Of a DNA stretch of 64,000 nucleotides, positions 35,651 through 48,700 are shown piece by piece. The translations under genes were made by a program, and so were the position numbers. The DNA lies in NCBI GenBank assembly GCA_030770535.1, contig JASVEC010000042.1, forward strand, positions 124,001 to 188,000, read 5' to 3'. This DNA is from Batkoa obscura. Its lineage: Eukaryota; Entomophthoromycota; Entomophthoromycetes; Entomophthorales; Batkoaceae. How positions within the stretch are numbered: position 1 is the stretch's first letter; every line of letters begins with the position of its first letter. The notes beneath the pieces were generated by a model. That model searched no databases and was not told the origin of the DNA. It saw only the letters and a list, made by a program, of their open reading frames with translations.

Positions 35651-38194
35651 ATGAAAAGCTTTCGTAATAAGGTAGGCTTGTTTTTTTAGAATATACTTTT
35701 TGTAAATTATTAAAAAATATTAACCGCTTTTAGCTTTTAAGGACCAAAAACTCAAACGATAATACTTCAAAAAATACCCCTTCCAACCAAAACTTTGCTT
35801 CAAACGGAGCTTTTCCAAACGATGCCAACAATAATAATCCAAATGTAGTAAACAACTATCCAGTAGAAAATAGGGGTGGAATGGACTTGGACTCTCATAA
35901 TATGGTAATCTAGTTATCCAACTTATAATTGTTTGATACTGATATACTATTAAAAAAGGGAAACAATGAGCATATGAATATTCATGAGATGGGCCAAAAT
36001 CCCCATGTTGGCGGTCCCCTTGGTTGGATCAAAAATACCGCCCCTTCATCTATACCAATTGCAAAATCAAATCGTCGTCATCGTAACTCTCGGTTGTATG
36101 CTAGTGAAAATAGAGAACTTGAAAGACTACCATTAATTAAAAGTAAAATTTTTAAAATCCTATTGTTGTTATAAAAGCTAATTATTTTAGACACTATAAA
36201 CAACGATGAAAAGAATGCGTTATTTCAACAAAAACTTGAACAATGTTGTGTAATTTTTGATTTCCAAGATCCAGAATCAGATATTCCAGGGAAAGAAATT
36301 AAAAGACAGGCATTATTTGAACTTGTTGAATATATTACCACTTTTAGGAACGTAATCGGTGAAAATATTTATCAACTTGTTTTTAAAATGGTATTTAAAT
36401 TAAGGACTACAATCTGTTTGATTAATAATAGTTAGTTTGCTACAAACTTATTTAGATCTCTCCCACCTCAAATTAATCCTTCTGGGGACGCGTTTGATCC
36501 CGAAGAAGATGAACCAGTACTTGAAGCTGCTTGGCCACATTTACAAATTGTTTATGAGTTCTTTTTAAGATTTATAGAATCACCCGATTTCAATCCAAAC
36601 ATTGGAAGAAAATATGTTGATCAACCATTTATACTTCAAGTATAATCTTCATGTCAATGTTATGTCATCAAGCTAATTCATTTTTTAGTTATTAGAGCTT
36701 TTTGATACTGAAGATCCCAGAGAAAGAGATTTTCTTAAAACCACGTTACATCGAATTTATGGGAAATTCCTTAATCTCAGAGCTTTTATACGCCGATCAA
36801 TTAATAATATATTTTTCCGTTTTATTTATGAAAATGAAAGGCATAATGGTATTGCCGAACTTTTGGAAATTTTGGGAAGGTAATTATATGTAAAATTTTG
36901 AATTTGTGAGATGCTAACTATTATTTAGTATTATAAATGGATTTGCCTTACCCTTAAAGGAGGAACATAAATCTTTTTTAACTAAAGTACTTATTCCACT
37001 TCATAAAACAAAATCCCTTGGATTATATCACCCGCAGCTTGCCTATTGTATTGTACAGTTCCTCGAAAAGGATCCATCCCTTACTGTTGAAGTAATTTAT
37101 TGTGACTTTTAGTTTATTTTTATTAATTCATTTAGTTATTTCACGGACTCTTAAAATACTGGCCAAAGGTTAACAGTCCTAAAGAAGTAATGTTTCTAAC
37201 TGAAATCGAGGAAGCATTGGATGTGATTGAGCATGAAGAATTTTGTAGAATTCAAGTACCACTTTTTCAACAAATCGCAAGATGTGTGTCTAGTCCTCAT
37301 TTTCAAGTAAAAATAATTAAATATAAAATACAATCAATTCATCTTTTTTTAGGTTGCTGAAAGAGCGCTTTTTTATTGGAATAACGATTATATCATAAAT
37401 TTAATGTCTGAAAATGCATCTGTAATATTACCTATCATGTTTGCTTCTCTTTATAAAAACTCAAAAATGCATTGGAATAGGTAAATTTATTTTGTACCTT
37501 TATTTTGATTCTAAACTGTCTGCTATAGAACAATACATGGGCTTGTTTATAATGCTTTAAAAGTATTTATGGATATGGATCCAGGGCTATTTGATCGATG
37601 TGTCAATACATTCAAGCTCAATCGTAAGCTGTAAGTAGTTAGGATTAGTTAAAATAATTAGTTATTAAGATATTATAGTGAAGCCAAACAACAAGAGCGT
37701 AGAGATCAATTCTGGTCTTTGATTGAAAGAAAAGCAAAGGAAAATTCAGAGAAATTGCACCTCTCATCTTCTATTTCACTCCCACTTGCTACTCCAGTTG
37801 CACCAGGTAGATTAATTATTTAACTATACTACAATTTTATAAACTATAATTAGCATCGAATGTTAACTCTTCTGCTGAAGTTGATAATGATCCGGCTTTA
37901 GAAGATGATGATAGAGAACAATTGGATGTTTTAGAAAAAGAACTTGTAAATTTAATTTATGTTATATATAAATAAACTTATTGTATTTTTCAGGAATCTG
38001 GGGAGCCAAGACCAGCTTATAATATGTTCCGTCGTAAATCTGTATTACCTTTTGATCAAGAAGTGCTTACTGAACTTTATCAACATAAGTCCTTGGCAGA
38101 AGTCATTCCAAGTCATAACGATGATATGGATAGTGAAGATTCAGGCTCCATTAAATCTGAGGATTGTGGGATAGATCAAGAAGAGGAACTTTAA
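35651..38194 (+). CDS. PP2A regulatory B56 subunit (Rts1/Par1 family)
   Basis: Thirteen exons: 35651-35671, 35734-35904, 35959-36142, 36191-36390, 36436-36639, 36689-36879, 36929-37091, 37136-37306, 37353-37480, 37529-37630, 37679-37806, 37854-37945 and 37994-38194. They sum to 652 codons (651 aa). The B56 HEAT-like core runs from about residue 140 to 510: RYLPL-like [73 protein letters not shown], and [16 protein letters not shown]. The variable N- and C-terminal tails (Asn-rich; acidic at the end) are typical. B56 subunits direct PP2A to LxxIxE substrates in mitosis and stress response. Introns are 45-60 nt. Confidence 0.95.
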
Positions 38195-39520
38195 AGATAA
38201 ACATTGACCTTTTGATCTTGAATTTTTTAAGAGCCAATTCAACTTTAAAATTAATTTAGTTATATACAACTGTATATAGAAAATGAAGCTATTTTTATTT
38301 TTTGATATAAATAAGCTAGCTGGCTACCTTGTTTTCTTTTTTAAAGATTTCTATTTTGTACCTTTTTTTTTAGTTTGCTATTTTCAAATAAAATTATTGA
38401 GGTGGTGGATTTAACGAATTTTTTTATAAAGGATATTACATTTAAAGTAATCTTATAGTTTAATCATTGCTTTTTGTGTCAATTGATAGTTTTATAATAG
38501 AAAGCAATAAAATTTATTAAGCTTTACTTAAAGTACCTAAAAAAAGTGAGCTTTTAGATTCTCCGAGAACCTCGCCTCAAAAAACTCCCCATCAGGGAAT
38601 CGAACCCTGGCCATCACGGTGAGAGCGTGAGATCCTAACCACTGGACCAATGAGGAATGGCCCTACAAAGGGGACATTTCTAATTTAAAAATATTATAAT
38701 TATACCTTTTCTCTAGCTGGAACCAGCTTATAATAGTAATTAAGGTTGCTGATAATCATAGATAATTTAATTAAGAAAAATTTAAACTATCAAAAGTATC
38801 GAGTATACTAATAAAAGGAGGAGCATTGGTTAAATTTTTGGTCTTTGTATTATATTTGTGTTTTGCAGTTGGGGCTATATTGGCATTTATTTTATATTTA
38901 CATAACACTTATAACTCATTATATTTTTTTGATATATCGTATTAATCGAATAAAGCTTAATTATGTTATAGAACAAATTGTTTGTTCTTGAATTAAGACA
39001 TTATCCAATCTTTTAATTAGACATCGTTTTCAACTTTTATTACTAAGGTTCTTCTATTTGTCCGATAGGGGTCAATGTTTTTTCACGAAATGTATTTTAT
39101 ATATTAACAGTGGTTGTATAATAAATAAGCATATTTATTAATATATTTATATAATAGTATTAATTTCATAAGTTTTATGTTCTTTTCGATTTGCCCTTTA
39201 TTATTTTTTGATTAAAGTTAATAAAAAATTTATCATCAACAAGAATAAATGGAAAGAGGAATTTGGGTATTGCTAAAAAAGGAAAGCTTCTTTTTTGATA
39301 ATTACTTGGGCCACTTTAATTTACCAAGAATTACTAATGAAATTTAAGGGAGAAAGTGTATTGGCTAACATAACAAAAAGACTAATAAGTTTAATTCAAA
39401 GAGTACAAAAACCCAAAACTAGCCGAATTAAAATAAAACTTGACAAAGCATCAAAAGATAGAACAGGGAATAGAAATTTTTACTCTTTTTTGTTTTATCT
39501 TAAATTTCTTAAACTAAAAT
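38195..39520. other. Intergenic region holding tRNA-Glu
   Basis: 1.3 kb, AT-rich. Apart from the tRNA at 38585-38656 I see no gene. The open frame at 39295-39537 overlaps the MFS start and has no recognisable motif, so it is left out. Confidence 0.55.
38585..38656 (-). tRNA. tRNA-Glu, anticodon CTC
   Basis: 72 nt on the minus strand. Acceptor TCCTCAT/ATGGGGA has one G-T pair, and the discriminator is G. The D-arm TGGTCCAGTGGTTAGGA is typical of tRNA-Glu, the anticodon stem-loop is TCACG-CTCTCAC-CGTGA and the T-arm is CCAGGGTTCGATTCCCTG. It has no intron. A run of six T follows as the Pol III stop. Confidence 0.96.
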
Positions 39521-41096
39521 ATGACGACCAATATTGAGTTTAAACAAAAGCCTTTACCCTACCCTCAATTCTTTATTTTGATGTGTGTCAGGTTTATTGA
39601 GCCTGTTGGTTTCACCATCTTATTTCCTTTTGTTTATTTTGTAAGTTGGTCAATTATGTAATCACCTCATTTATTAATGAATAAAATATAGATGGTCAAA
39701 GATTTCAATTTAACTAAAGATGAGAATATGATTGGGTTTTATGCAGGTTTTATATCGTCTTCATTTGCAGTTGCTGAGTTTTTTTCAGGTAAGTTTTAGG
39801 ATTCTGTAATTAACTAGTTTATATTAATTTTTATAGGAGTACCATGGGGTATCTTAAGTGATAGAATCGGTAGAAAACCAGTAATTATGATGGGATTAGT
39901 TGGTAATTGTATTACCATGTTAATGTTTGGTATGTCTAAAAATATATATTGGGCTATATTATCAAGGTTTGCGTGTGGTATTTTAAATGGTAATATTGGT
40001 GTATTAAAATCAATGATTGGCGAAATGTCAGATAGAACAAACAGAGGTAATTTATTATTGCTAAAGATATTAAATATTAATTCCTATTTTTAATTAATTA
40101 ATAGCCGAAGCTTTTGGTTACGCTTCTTTAATGTTTGGAATAGGTTCCATCTTTGGACCTATAATCGGGGGTTTTTTATCCAACCCAGTAAAAAACTACC
40201 CAAACATATTTGGTGGTAATGAATTTTTAGCTTATTACCCTTATTTCTTACCTTGCGCATTTGCATCTGTGTTATGTTTTCTTGGTGTTATTTTTGTTCA
40301 TATTTATTTAGAAGAAACTTTGACTTCTTTAAAGACAAAGTTAAAAAATGACGAAGTTGATAATGAAAATGAAGCTCCTTTATTAAATGAGAGTAACAGT
40401 AATAGCAATTATAGCTCTATTGGTGAAGATTTAGAATCAAACGGAATTAAAGAAGATCAAAACATTTCCATTACAACTTGGTATGTAATATTAGCTAATA
40501 TTGGATTGTCCTTAATGACTGTTATACTGGAAGAACTGTTCCCATTTTGGGCAGCAACTAAGATCATGAAAGGGGGATTATCTTTTACCACTTATCAAAT
40601 TGGAATTGTATTGTCCTTTGCAGGTGTCGTGTTGATGGTATTCCAATTACTTATATTTCCTAGCTTACAACGTAAAGTCGGTACTTTAAAATTGTTTCAA
40701 TTGACTTATATAGTTTATGGTCCAATTTTATTATTGTTACCATTTGTTAATTATTTTGCTTCCAATGGATACACTCATATGTTATGGGTTGCTTTATTTG
40801 TTATCTTCGGTATACGCTCTTGCTGTGGTTGTATTGCATTTACAGCATATAATATATTGTTACCAGAATCTTGTCCAAACAAAAATATTTTGGGCAAGGT
40901 AAATGGAATTTCTCAAGCTTTAGGTTCCTTGATGAGAGGTGTTGGCCCTTCTATCTGTGGTATCTTTTATTCTTGGTCTTTATCTAACTCCACCTTCCCA
41001 TTCGATTATCACTTTACCTTTATTATCTGTTTTGTTTTATGCGTTGTCAACTATTTCATTGTTAAACTTATTTCGCCAGATGGTATTATTCATTAA
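39521..41096 (+). CDS. Major facilitator superfamily transporter
   Basis: Exons 39521-39640, 39692-39788, 39837-40046 and 40105-41096 give 473 codons (472 aa). The N-terminus reads PLPYPQFFILMCVRFIEPVG. MFS motif A is present in the loop between TM2 and TM3 (GVPWGILSDRIGRKPV), with a motif-C-like GSIFGPIIGGFL in TM5. Twelve hydrophobic segments fit, six before and six after a central acidic/Ser/Asn-rich cytoplasmic loop (about residues 240-300). The pattern resembles ZIFL/tetracycline-resistance-like fungal MFS carriers. Substrate unknown. Lies tail to tail with the AlkB-like gene, with 18 bp between the stops. Confidence 0.88.
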
Positions 41097-41114
41097 TAAA
41101 AACTATATATTATA

Positions 41115-42094
41115 TTAGCTATTTTTATTAAATTCAACTAGTTTGGCTTGTTCTTTAACTTTTCTTAAGGTAATAGAAATGCGTAATTGTCTCTGTAGCG
41201 AAATACTATCGTTAAGATGGTCTACTAAACATTCTTTAATTCCATGACACCAATTGTACCTTGCTTCTTTAGTTAAGAAATAAACATCGCCCTTGTTTAA
41301 ACATAGATTAAAGCCTTCCTTCCATTCTTTGGCATAAGAAGTACCAGTCTCAATCTGTCTTTTATCAGCTTTAAAAAAAGAAAATAGAACAGAAGAGATC
41401 AAAGAGAGACCTAATATGCCATCTTCGAAATTTAATAGATCAAAGTGAGGTTTAATACCTTGACCAGGTAAATATAAATTATAAATCGCTTGATTGAACA
41501 TTGGCTGACGTTTTTTATTGATTTTGAAAACTCTTTTTGTACAAGTTTAGATTGGATGATAGTCATTAGTTTTTTATTAAGTTTTCCAAACTGCATATTT
41601 TGATTGCTTTTGAGTTCGGCTGTATCTAAACCATCTGGTTTAGTAATATCAAAATTAAACAGATCCTCCTTCAACCCCGGAAATATATTTTGTTGTAATA
41701 TGTCTTTAATTATTTCTTCTTGTTCTTCACTACTTATTAAATTCCTATAAATATATAAACCTGGGATATGATTTTCGATTATTTTATCTTAGATATTTAG
41801 TTTAAGTTTATAATTAAAAGGTATAAAATTACCTTGTTTTAAAATCTCTAATTCCATTTCTCCACTATTATTTTCCTGTGAGGAGTCTGTCTGTGTAAAT
41901 TCAGCTTCGAGATCACTTTTATCACTTTCTTCATTATCACTTGATTTATTTCTTATAATGTTACTAGCCTTTTTGCATCGGTTAAACAATTGTTCAAAGA
42001 TATCAACTGTATCCTTTGATTCTGAATTATCAATTTTAGTGTCATCTTGTATTATATCTTCTATTCTATTATTTATTTTATCCTTCTGATTCAT
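41115..42094 (-). CDS. AlkB-like 2OG/Fe(II) dioxygenase, with one apparent frameshift
   Basis: Exons 42094-41833 and 41787-41115, about 311 aa if one missing base is allowed for. The N-terminal ~85 residues are acidic and disordered. The catalytic fold shows NQAIYNLYLPGQGIKPHFD (iron-binding H-x-D), a distal His in YNWCHGI, and the 2OG-binding R-x5-R in RISITLR, as in AlkB homologues of the ALKBH4-7 grade. The frame changes once, near 41531-41540, between QSKLVQK and RQPMFNQ. No intron fits there, and one missing A in an A run would restore continuity. Both sides look conserved, so a sequencing error is as likely as real damage. The role (nucleic acid or protein demethylation) is not decidable here. 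Confidence 0.78.
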
Positions 42095-42555
42095 CTTTGA
42101 TGTATATTAAATAATTAAAAAATATAAAAGTGCAAATTTATCAATAAAATAGCATAACTTTTTCTCTGTACTTCATTTTTTGAAGCTCAAGTTTCAAACT
42201 GTTTTTAAATAATTTCTCGTATTTTTCATAGACTGATTTATGGTTTAGGAGTTTTAAGGGATTTCGTATTTTATTTTTTATTTTTTTAAATATAAAAATA
42301 TTCCAAAAAGAAATACTATCATGTATAAAAAAGGGAAATTTATCATAAAAAGACTATAGTTTTTATATAAAATACATCAGATACATAGAAGATAGAAACA
42401 TTTGTAAAACCATAGGTAAAACTTATATTTGATAAAACTTATATTTGCAAAATTGGTATGTAGACATATAATAAAGTTAGCAACTTTTTAATTACATTAC
42501 AGGTTATTCAAATCCAAATATATATAAAACTGTTTATTGATGATAAAAGGGGCCT
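42095..42555. other. Intergenic, AlkB-like gene to glucosyltransferase relic
   Basis: About 460 bp of AT-rich sequence. I see nothing beyond the AlkB-like gene's upstream region. Confidence 0.4.
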
Positions 42556-44097
42556 ATTATGATACTGGAATAAGATGTTTTATCTCACAAGGCGGTATAT
42601 TAGGATTAGGATCATAAAGCTCATATTTTCTGCACAGTTTAGTAGTATAGGCGTGCTGCTCAAATAAATCAGCTGCATAGTTATTTTTTTTTAGTTATAA
42701 TAAACAATAGCTTCCATTCTAAATAAGCTTGGCTTGAACTTATCATCTTCATCATCTTTAATAATAGTTTCAAATTGTTTCTTTGAATATTTGGATGTAA
42801 AGGTGACTTTTATCAACATAAAGACCAGTTCCAATTTCTTTTATTTTGCGTGGATTTCTTGGTCGATCTGCAGTTAATGCTAAGCACAACATTGAAGTGT
42901 TTGGATAAATGGCTTCAAATGTTGATTCTAGCCCTCCATAGAGTATATATAACTTAGTATTTTTATGACCCAAAACGAATACCTGTTGTGCCCAGGGTAA
43001 TAGCTTAATATACTTATTTTTTCCTATAAATATTCCTTGCACTTGTTTTCCTACTTTCATTATTATTTACTTTAATTGAAAAATCATCTTGTTTGGTTTT
43101 ACTCAACTCCATACTGAACCGTCAATAACCCCTTCTTTAATTAGTAACAATGTGACTTCTAATATATTGCTAGTTATAACATCATTCAACATTGATTGTG
43201 AGTCAGAAAGTAACAAATAAAGTGCTTTCATAGGTATTTAGAAATTCTCCAATTTAGGGGCCAATGTATCTATATTTTTAGATACAATTGGGCCAACATG
43301 GATTAAGTCTGGCATTGAGCTGGCTGTAAGCTCAAATCCAGTAAAGCTATTATTGATTTTTAATCCATAATTTAACCCAGGATTCAATCCCTTAACTGGA
43401 AGAATTTGATATTCATATCTTAACTGATTGACTAATTTACAAATATTAGAAAAATTATACATGTAAGTAGCTGGCTTAACAACTTGAAAATCAAAATCAT
43501 GAATAAAAGATATGTCCTTGATATAAATGGAACATAGCCAGAACTAATTTTAATGAATGGCTTGAGAGTTAGGCCAAAGCCATCTGCCGTTTGATAGCCA
43601 ACAATTAAAACTATTCTTAAGTGCTTTGTTAAATCAATATAAGGTTGAGCAAAAAGCTACAGACTAAAAGGTTAGGTTTTGATTTAACAAGATACTTAGT
43701 GGTAAAAAAGCATCCTGATAGAATTTAATAAAAAAAGCACTTAAATATTGTGCCATAAATTTCATATTCATCTTAGTTCTAGATTAATATCATTTGTTTC
43801 ATTTTATTACGAATTATTTTCTTCATTTCAACACCCACCTCGATATGAGATACAATGTAATTTCATATTATAGCCTTGAGCAAATCAGATGTTTCCTTAT
43901 AATGTTGTGTATGTTGTTTCGTGGCTTCTTTTTGCTAGCTCATCGCCAATTTCTAAAAACGATTTAATACAGCTTCTACCTCGAGGTGATGAGCGTAATA
44001 TAATATTCAATTTACTATTATCCAATCTTTGTTTTTCAATAGAAGCATTCCATAGCTTAAATAAGATGAGGCTTAAAATTAAAGCAAAAAGGTTCAT
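42556..44097 (-). pseudogene. Decayed UDP-glucosyltransferase (GT1 family)
   Basis: Minus-strand pieces cover a whole GT1 protein. The 5' piece has a signal peptide (MNLFALILSLILFKLWNAS) and the entry motif SSPRGRSCIKSFLEIGDELA. The middle piece reads YEYQILPVKGLNPGLNYGLK and the 3' piece NKYIKLLPWAQQVFVLGHKN. The sugar-donor box follows (LYILYGGLESTFEAIYPN, then ADRPRNPRKIKEIGTGLYVD). The tail ends CEIKHLIPVS. Frames change several times between these pieces and in-frame stops occur, without plausible introns. It is a broken copy of a lipid- or xenobiotic-glucosylating, ER/secretory-type enzyme. The donor-box catalytic histidine string, usually HGG, reads YGG. Confidence 0.8.
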
Positions 44098-44520
44098 TAT
44101 ATTTAGTTTTAGTTTAATTGTTTAAATACCCTTTTTTTAAACAGTATGGTTCATACATGTTTACTATTACTATTTCTATTATCTTGATGGTAAAAATGAT
44201 TCAAGATCAGGTATAAAATTGAGTTTAACTTTAAGTCAAGCTTATTTTTAAGGCATAATACAAATTATTTACTTAGATTGATCCACAAACATCTGAAATA
44301 TTTACAAGTTGATTTTAAAATGTTATACTACTGCTTTGATAAGTCCAACATAGAAAAGTTGAACCTGAGGTTTAACTGGTTTATGATTAAAAGCTAAAAT
44401 CAAATAAGATTTATGAAATTAATTGTTATACTGTGATCAATTATTAGTTTTGAATTCTAAAATATTTACTAAATTAGCTCTTAAATCTTATTAATCCAGT
44501 TTTTTTAAAAACTCTTAAGA

Positions 44521-44577
44521 TATTTAAAACTCAGTATTAAAATTCTTTTGAAACATTTAAATACTGAGTTTTAAATA
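44521..44577. repeat. Perfect 18-bp inverted repeat with 21-nt loop
   Basis: tatttaaaactcagtatt (44521-44538) is mirrored exactly by aatactgagttttaaata (44560-44577). It could be a tiny foldback element or a structured site. It is not a T-run terminator. Confidence 0.85.
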
Positions 44578-45592
44578 TAGCTAAATACATTCAAATATTT
44601 CATTTTGGATTTGTAATGGACTCTTTACAGCCATCAAAGCAAATATATAGTGTTTTCTCTAAATTTAATTTAAGCGCAAATATGTATTTGTATTTGTATT
44701 TTGTATTTTCCGGATTCATATAACAATTTTTACATAATGCAAAATGAAAATGCATGTTTGCACTTAACTTTGGAAAATATATTCCACATTTGAACTTCAA
44801 TAACTATATTTAAAACAATATGAGTATGCTTTTCAAGTATTCGCACTAAATCCCCACACCTTTGAAATAAAACAATATTAAATCAAAGAACTTTCTTAAA
44901 TAATATCACTATTCTTAGGTTTTTATATAAAAGTTACGATGTAATAAACTCAAAATAATCCTTCTTTTTGTATTGACATTCCTATACACTATCAATAAGT
45001 TAATAATTTAAAGTTAAAAGCTTAAAAACTATATTGTAGTCTTAAATAATGTACTACAAAAGAAACTTAAGTTTAACTTTAAATTTAGCAATAAGCATAA
45101 ACTTAAAAAGCCGAAGCAATGTAAAACAATCTTTATTACTCATAATTTTAAGCCGATTATTCAGGAAAGTCTTATCATATTTGGTTAGATAATCTATAAA
45201 TGCGTTTCTAAAGTAATCTCATCTTTAGGCGGATTATATTGGTGAAGGTATGAAGTTGCAACACTTGAATCTTTTTGTACGAAAAACATACTATTTTTAC
45301 ATATTAAAAATATTGTCTATTGTAACCAATGGCCTTTTTATTCCTTTTACTTAAAAAAAGGAGATAATTTTAGAAACACTCCCATAGTCATAATTGGATA
45401 ATTTACGTCGGTTTTAATATATTACATAGCTAATTAACACCAAAGAGGTTAAGGGCTTTATCATATATCAATTTGCGCAGAACAATTAGCCAGGGAAAAA
45501 AGAAATGTCTGGAACAACTTTTGATTGGTTGGAACAATCTAAAATGGAGAACTAGGAGAGGATTAGGTAATTAACATTCTCTAAATTTAGTC

Positions 45593-45611
45593 CTCGGATA
45601 ATGCCTTTCGG
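45593..45611 (+). promoter_or_regulatory. 19-bp motif shared by both MDR promoters (second copy)
   Basis: CTCGGATAATGCCTTTCGG, 154-172 bp upstream of the ATG at 45765, is base-for-base identical to the site upstream of MDR copy 1 and sits at nearly the same spacing. Confidence 0.6.
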
Positions 45612-45764
45612 CGTCTAGTATTTTCGCAGCGACTTAATTCTAGAAATATTTTTTTACAAAGGAATCAGATTAAGTAAATCAACTACAGATTTGGAGATTG
45701 AGATGACTATATAAATAGGATTAGAATAAAGTCATTTCAAATTATTAAAATTTAATTAATAAAC

Positions 45765-48700
45765 ATGTTTAACTTTAAAAAGAAAAAGCAAAACGAAGAT
45801 GAAGTCAACGAAAAGGACGTTGGTTTAGTTGAAGTAAAGAAGGAAAAGACTCCAAATGTACCATTCTTTAAATTATTCAAATTTGCAACCCCTAAAGACA
45901 AGGTTATAATCGGTTTAGCTACTTTAGCTGCTACTATCAATGGATTATCACAACCTTTCTTATTTTTGTTGTTTTCTCAAATTATTGGTTTATTCGGTGA
46001 TTATCAGAAGAACTACTCAGCGAATCCAGATCTTGCTGATTCAACCTTAAAAGAAGCTATTGACTTCTTATGTATCATGTTTGTTGTTGCTGGAAGCATC
46101 ACTGCCACTGCTGCATACTTTCAATTATCCCTCTGGTTAATGGTTGGTGAAAGTCAAGCTGTAAGAATCAGAAACAAATATTACCATTCGGTTTTAAGTC
46201 AAGAAATGGGTTGGTTTGACTCTATCTCTTCAGGTGACATTGCTTCACGCATAGCTGGTGATATTAATATGGTACAAGATGGTATATCAGATAAAGTTGG
46301 AATGCTTGTACAATATATTACCTGTTTTATCGGTGCCTTTATTATTGCGTTTATAAAAGGATGGAAACTAACTTTAGTAATGCTGACTTCAGTACCATTG
46401 ATGGCATTCGCTGGTATGCTGATGAGCAAAGTCATTGCTGACGCTTCTAAAGGTGGGCAAGGTGTATATGGTGAAGCAGGTTCAATAGCTGAAGAAGTAC
46501 TATCGGCCATAAGAACAATATATTCCTTTAACACTCAAGAAAAGGAGCAAATAAGGTATGAGCAAAAGCTAAGAGTAGCTCGTAAGAAAGGGTTCCGTAA
46601 AGCTTTTTTTACAGGGTTGAGCAATGGTATTTTTTTACTCATCATGTTTTCAAGTTATGCTTTGGCTATGTGGTATGGTGGTAAATTAATTCGCGATGGT
46701 GAGCAACAAGCTGATGAAGTATTAACAGTCTTCTTCAATGTCTTAGTTGGCTCAATGGTATTGGGTATGACTTCCCCATCACTTACTGCTGTTGCCACTG
46801 CAAAAGGTGCCGCTACTAAATTGTTTGAAATTATTGAAAGAGAATCAAGTATTGATCCTTTTTTAATAACGGATGAGCATTTAAAAAACGAGTCTAAAAT
46901 TTCACCAGTAAAGGGAAATGTCAAGTTTGAAAATGTACGATTCAGTTATCCAACTAGACCAGATGTTCAGATTCTTAAAGGTATTAGTTTTGAAGCATCA
47001 AAAGGACAAACGATTGCTTTAGTTGGTCATTCTGGTAGTGGTAAAAGTACATGTATTGGATTGATAGAAAGATTTTATACTCCAACATCTGGAAAAATAT
47101 TATTAGACGATATAGATATCTCTCAAATCTCAAATAAGTTCTTAAAAGAACATGTTGGTTTAGTAGGTCAAGAACCATGTTTGTTTGGTACTACTATTAA
47201 ACAGAACATACTATTTGGTTTAAAGAATGATGATGAGTTTAAAGTTGATGCTAAACAATTACATGATCGTGTTGTAAATGCTTGTAAACTAGCTAATATT
47301 CATGATTTTATCATGAAATTACCACAACAATATGATACTATGGTTGGTGACCGTGGCTCTCAATTGAGTGGTGGACAGAAGCAAAGAATAGCCATTGCCA
47401 GGGCTATAATTAAGGATCCAACTATATTATTACTTGATGAAGCTACCTCAGCTTTGATACTGAGTCAGAAAGGTTGTTCAAAAAGCACTAGATAATGCTG
47501 CTAAAGATAGAACTACTATTGTAATTGCACATCGTTTATCTACTATTAAAAAAGCAGATAAGATCGTTGTCTTCGATAAAGGTACTATTATTGAAGAAGG
47601 AAGTCATAATGAATTGCTTGCACTTAATGGCGCTTATGCTAACTTGGTAAGACAGCAGGAAATTAGAAAGGTGATGAAGAAGAAAAGACGAAAGATGATA
47701 CTCTAGTCATTGATAATCTAAAGGAAGAAGAAGTAATACTGGATATTGATGATATTGAAGAGTTAGATGAAGGTTTATTCAAAATGACAAGCCGAGTCAA
47801 AACTCTTCCAAAAGAATTAATTGAAAGCAAAAAAATGAAAGAAAAAGCGCCAATGCCTTTAATGAGATGCTTAAAGATGATAGCGCCACATTGGCATTTT
47901 GGGCTCATTGGCTCTCTTGGTGCATTGCTGGATGGCGTTTCATTCCCCATTTATGCCATCCTTCTTACTGAAGCTACTCAATCCTTCTTTGATTTAGGCG
48001 TCCCCGAGTTGGTAGAAAAAGGACAAAAAGATATCAACTTCTGGTCTCTTATGTTTTTAGTTTTGGCCATTGGTTGCTTAATTGCAGGATTTATGAGATA
48101 TGCTGGTTATAATACACTAGGGGAACATCTTACTTATGAGATACGTAGAAGATGCTTCCGTTCTTTATTGACCCAAGAAGTTGGTTTTTATGATGCTCCT
48201 GAGAACTCAGTCGGAATTATTGCTGGTAAACTATCAACTGAAGCTGAAAATGTGCAAGGTTTAGTTGGTAAATTTATGGGTCCAATTTTTAGTGCTTTAT
48301 CTTGCACCATTGCTAGTTTAATTATTGCCTTTTTGAATGGATGGAAGCTTACTTTGGTTGCATTAGCTACTGTGCCACTTAATGCTTATGGCCAACTTGT
48401 TGAAGTTTCCGCATTAACTGATGTTAATGAGAAAACCAAACACGCTTACTTAAAGGTATCACAAATTGCTATGGAATCTATCATTAATAAGCGTACCGTT
48501 AGTTCTTTAAACAGAGAAAATCTTTTCTTTGAGGATTATTTAGAAAGAGTTGAAAAGGCTCATAGAATTTCTAAAAGAGGATATCTTAAATCAGCAATAG
48601 GTTATTCATTTGCTATGGGAATCCCTCACTTCGTTAATGCCTTAGTATTTTGGTATGGTACCACTTTGTTTATTAGTCATGAATACACCTATAAAAATAT

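Larger units (their letters stand above)
44098..45764. other. Upstream region of MDR copy 2
   Basis: 1.7 kb with no gene seen. It holds a perfect 18-bp hairpin (44521-44577) and the conserved 19-bp promoter motif (45593-45611). Confidence 0.5.

Noticed and set aside
39295-39537. 80-codon open frame before the MFS gene
   Set aside because: It overlaps the MFS start in another frame, has no motif and lies in sequence expected to be promoter or leader.
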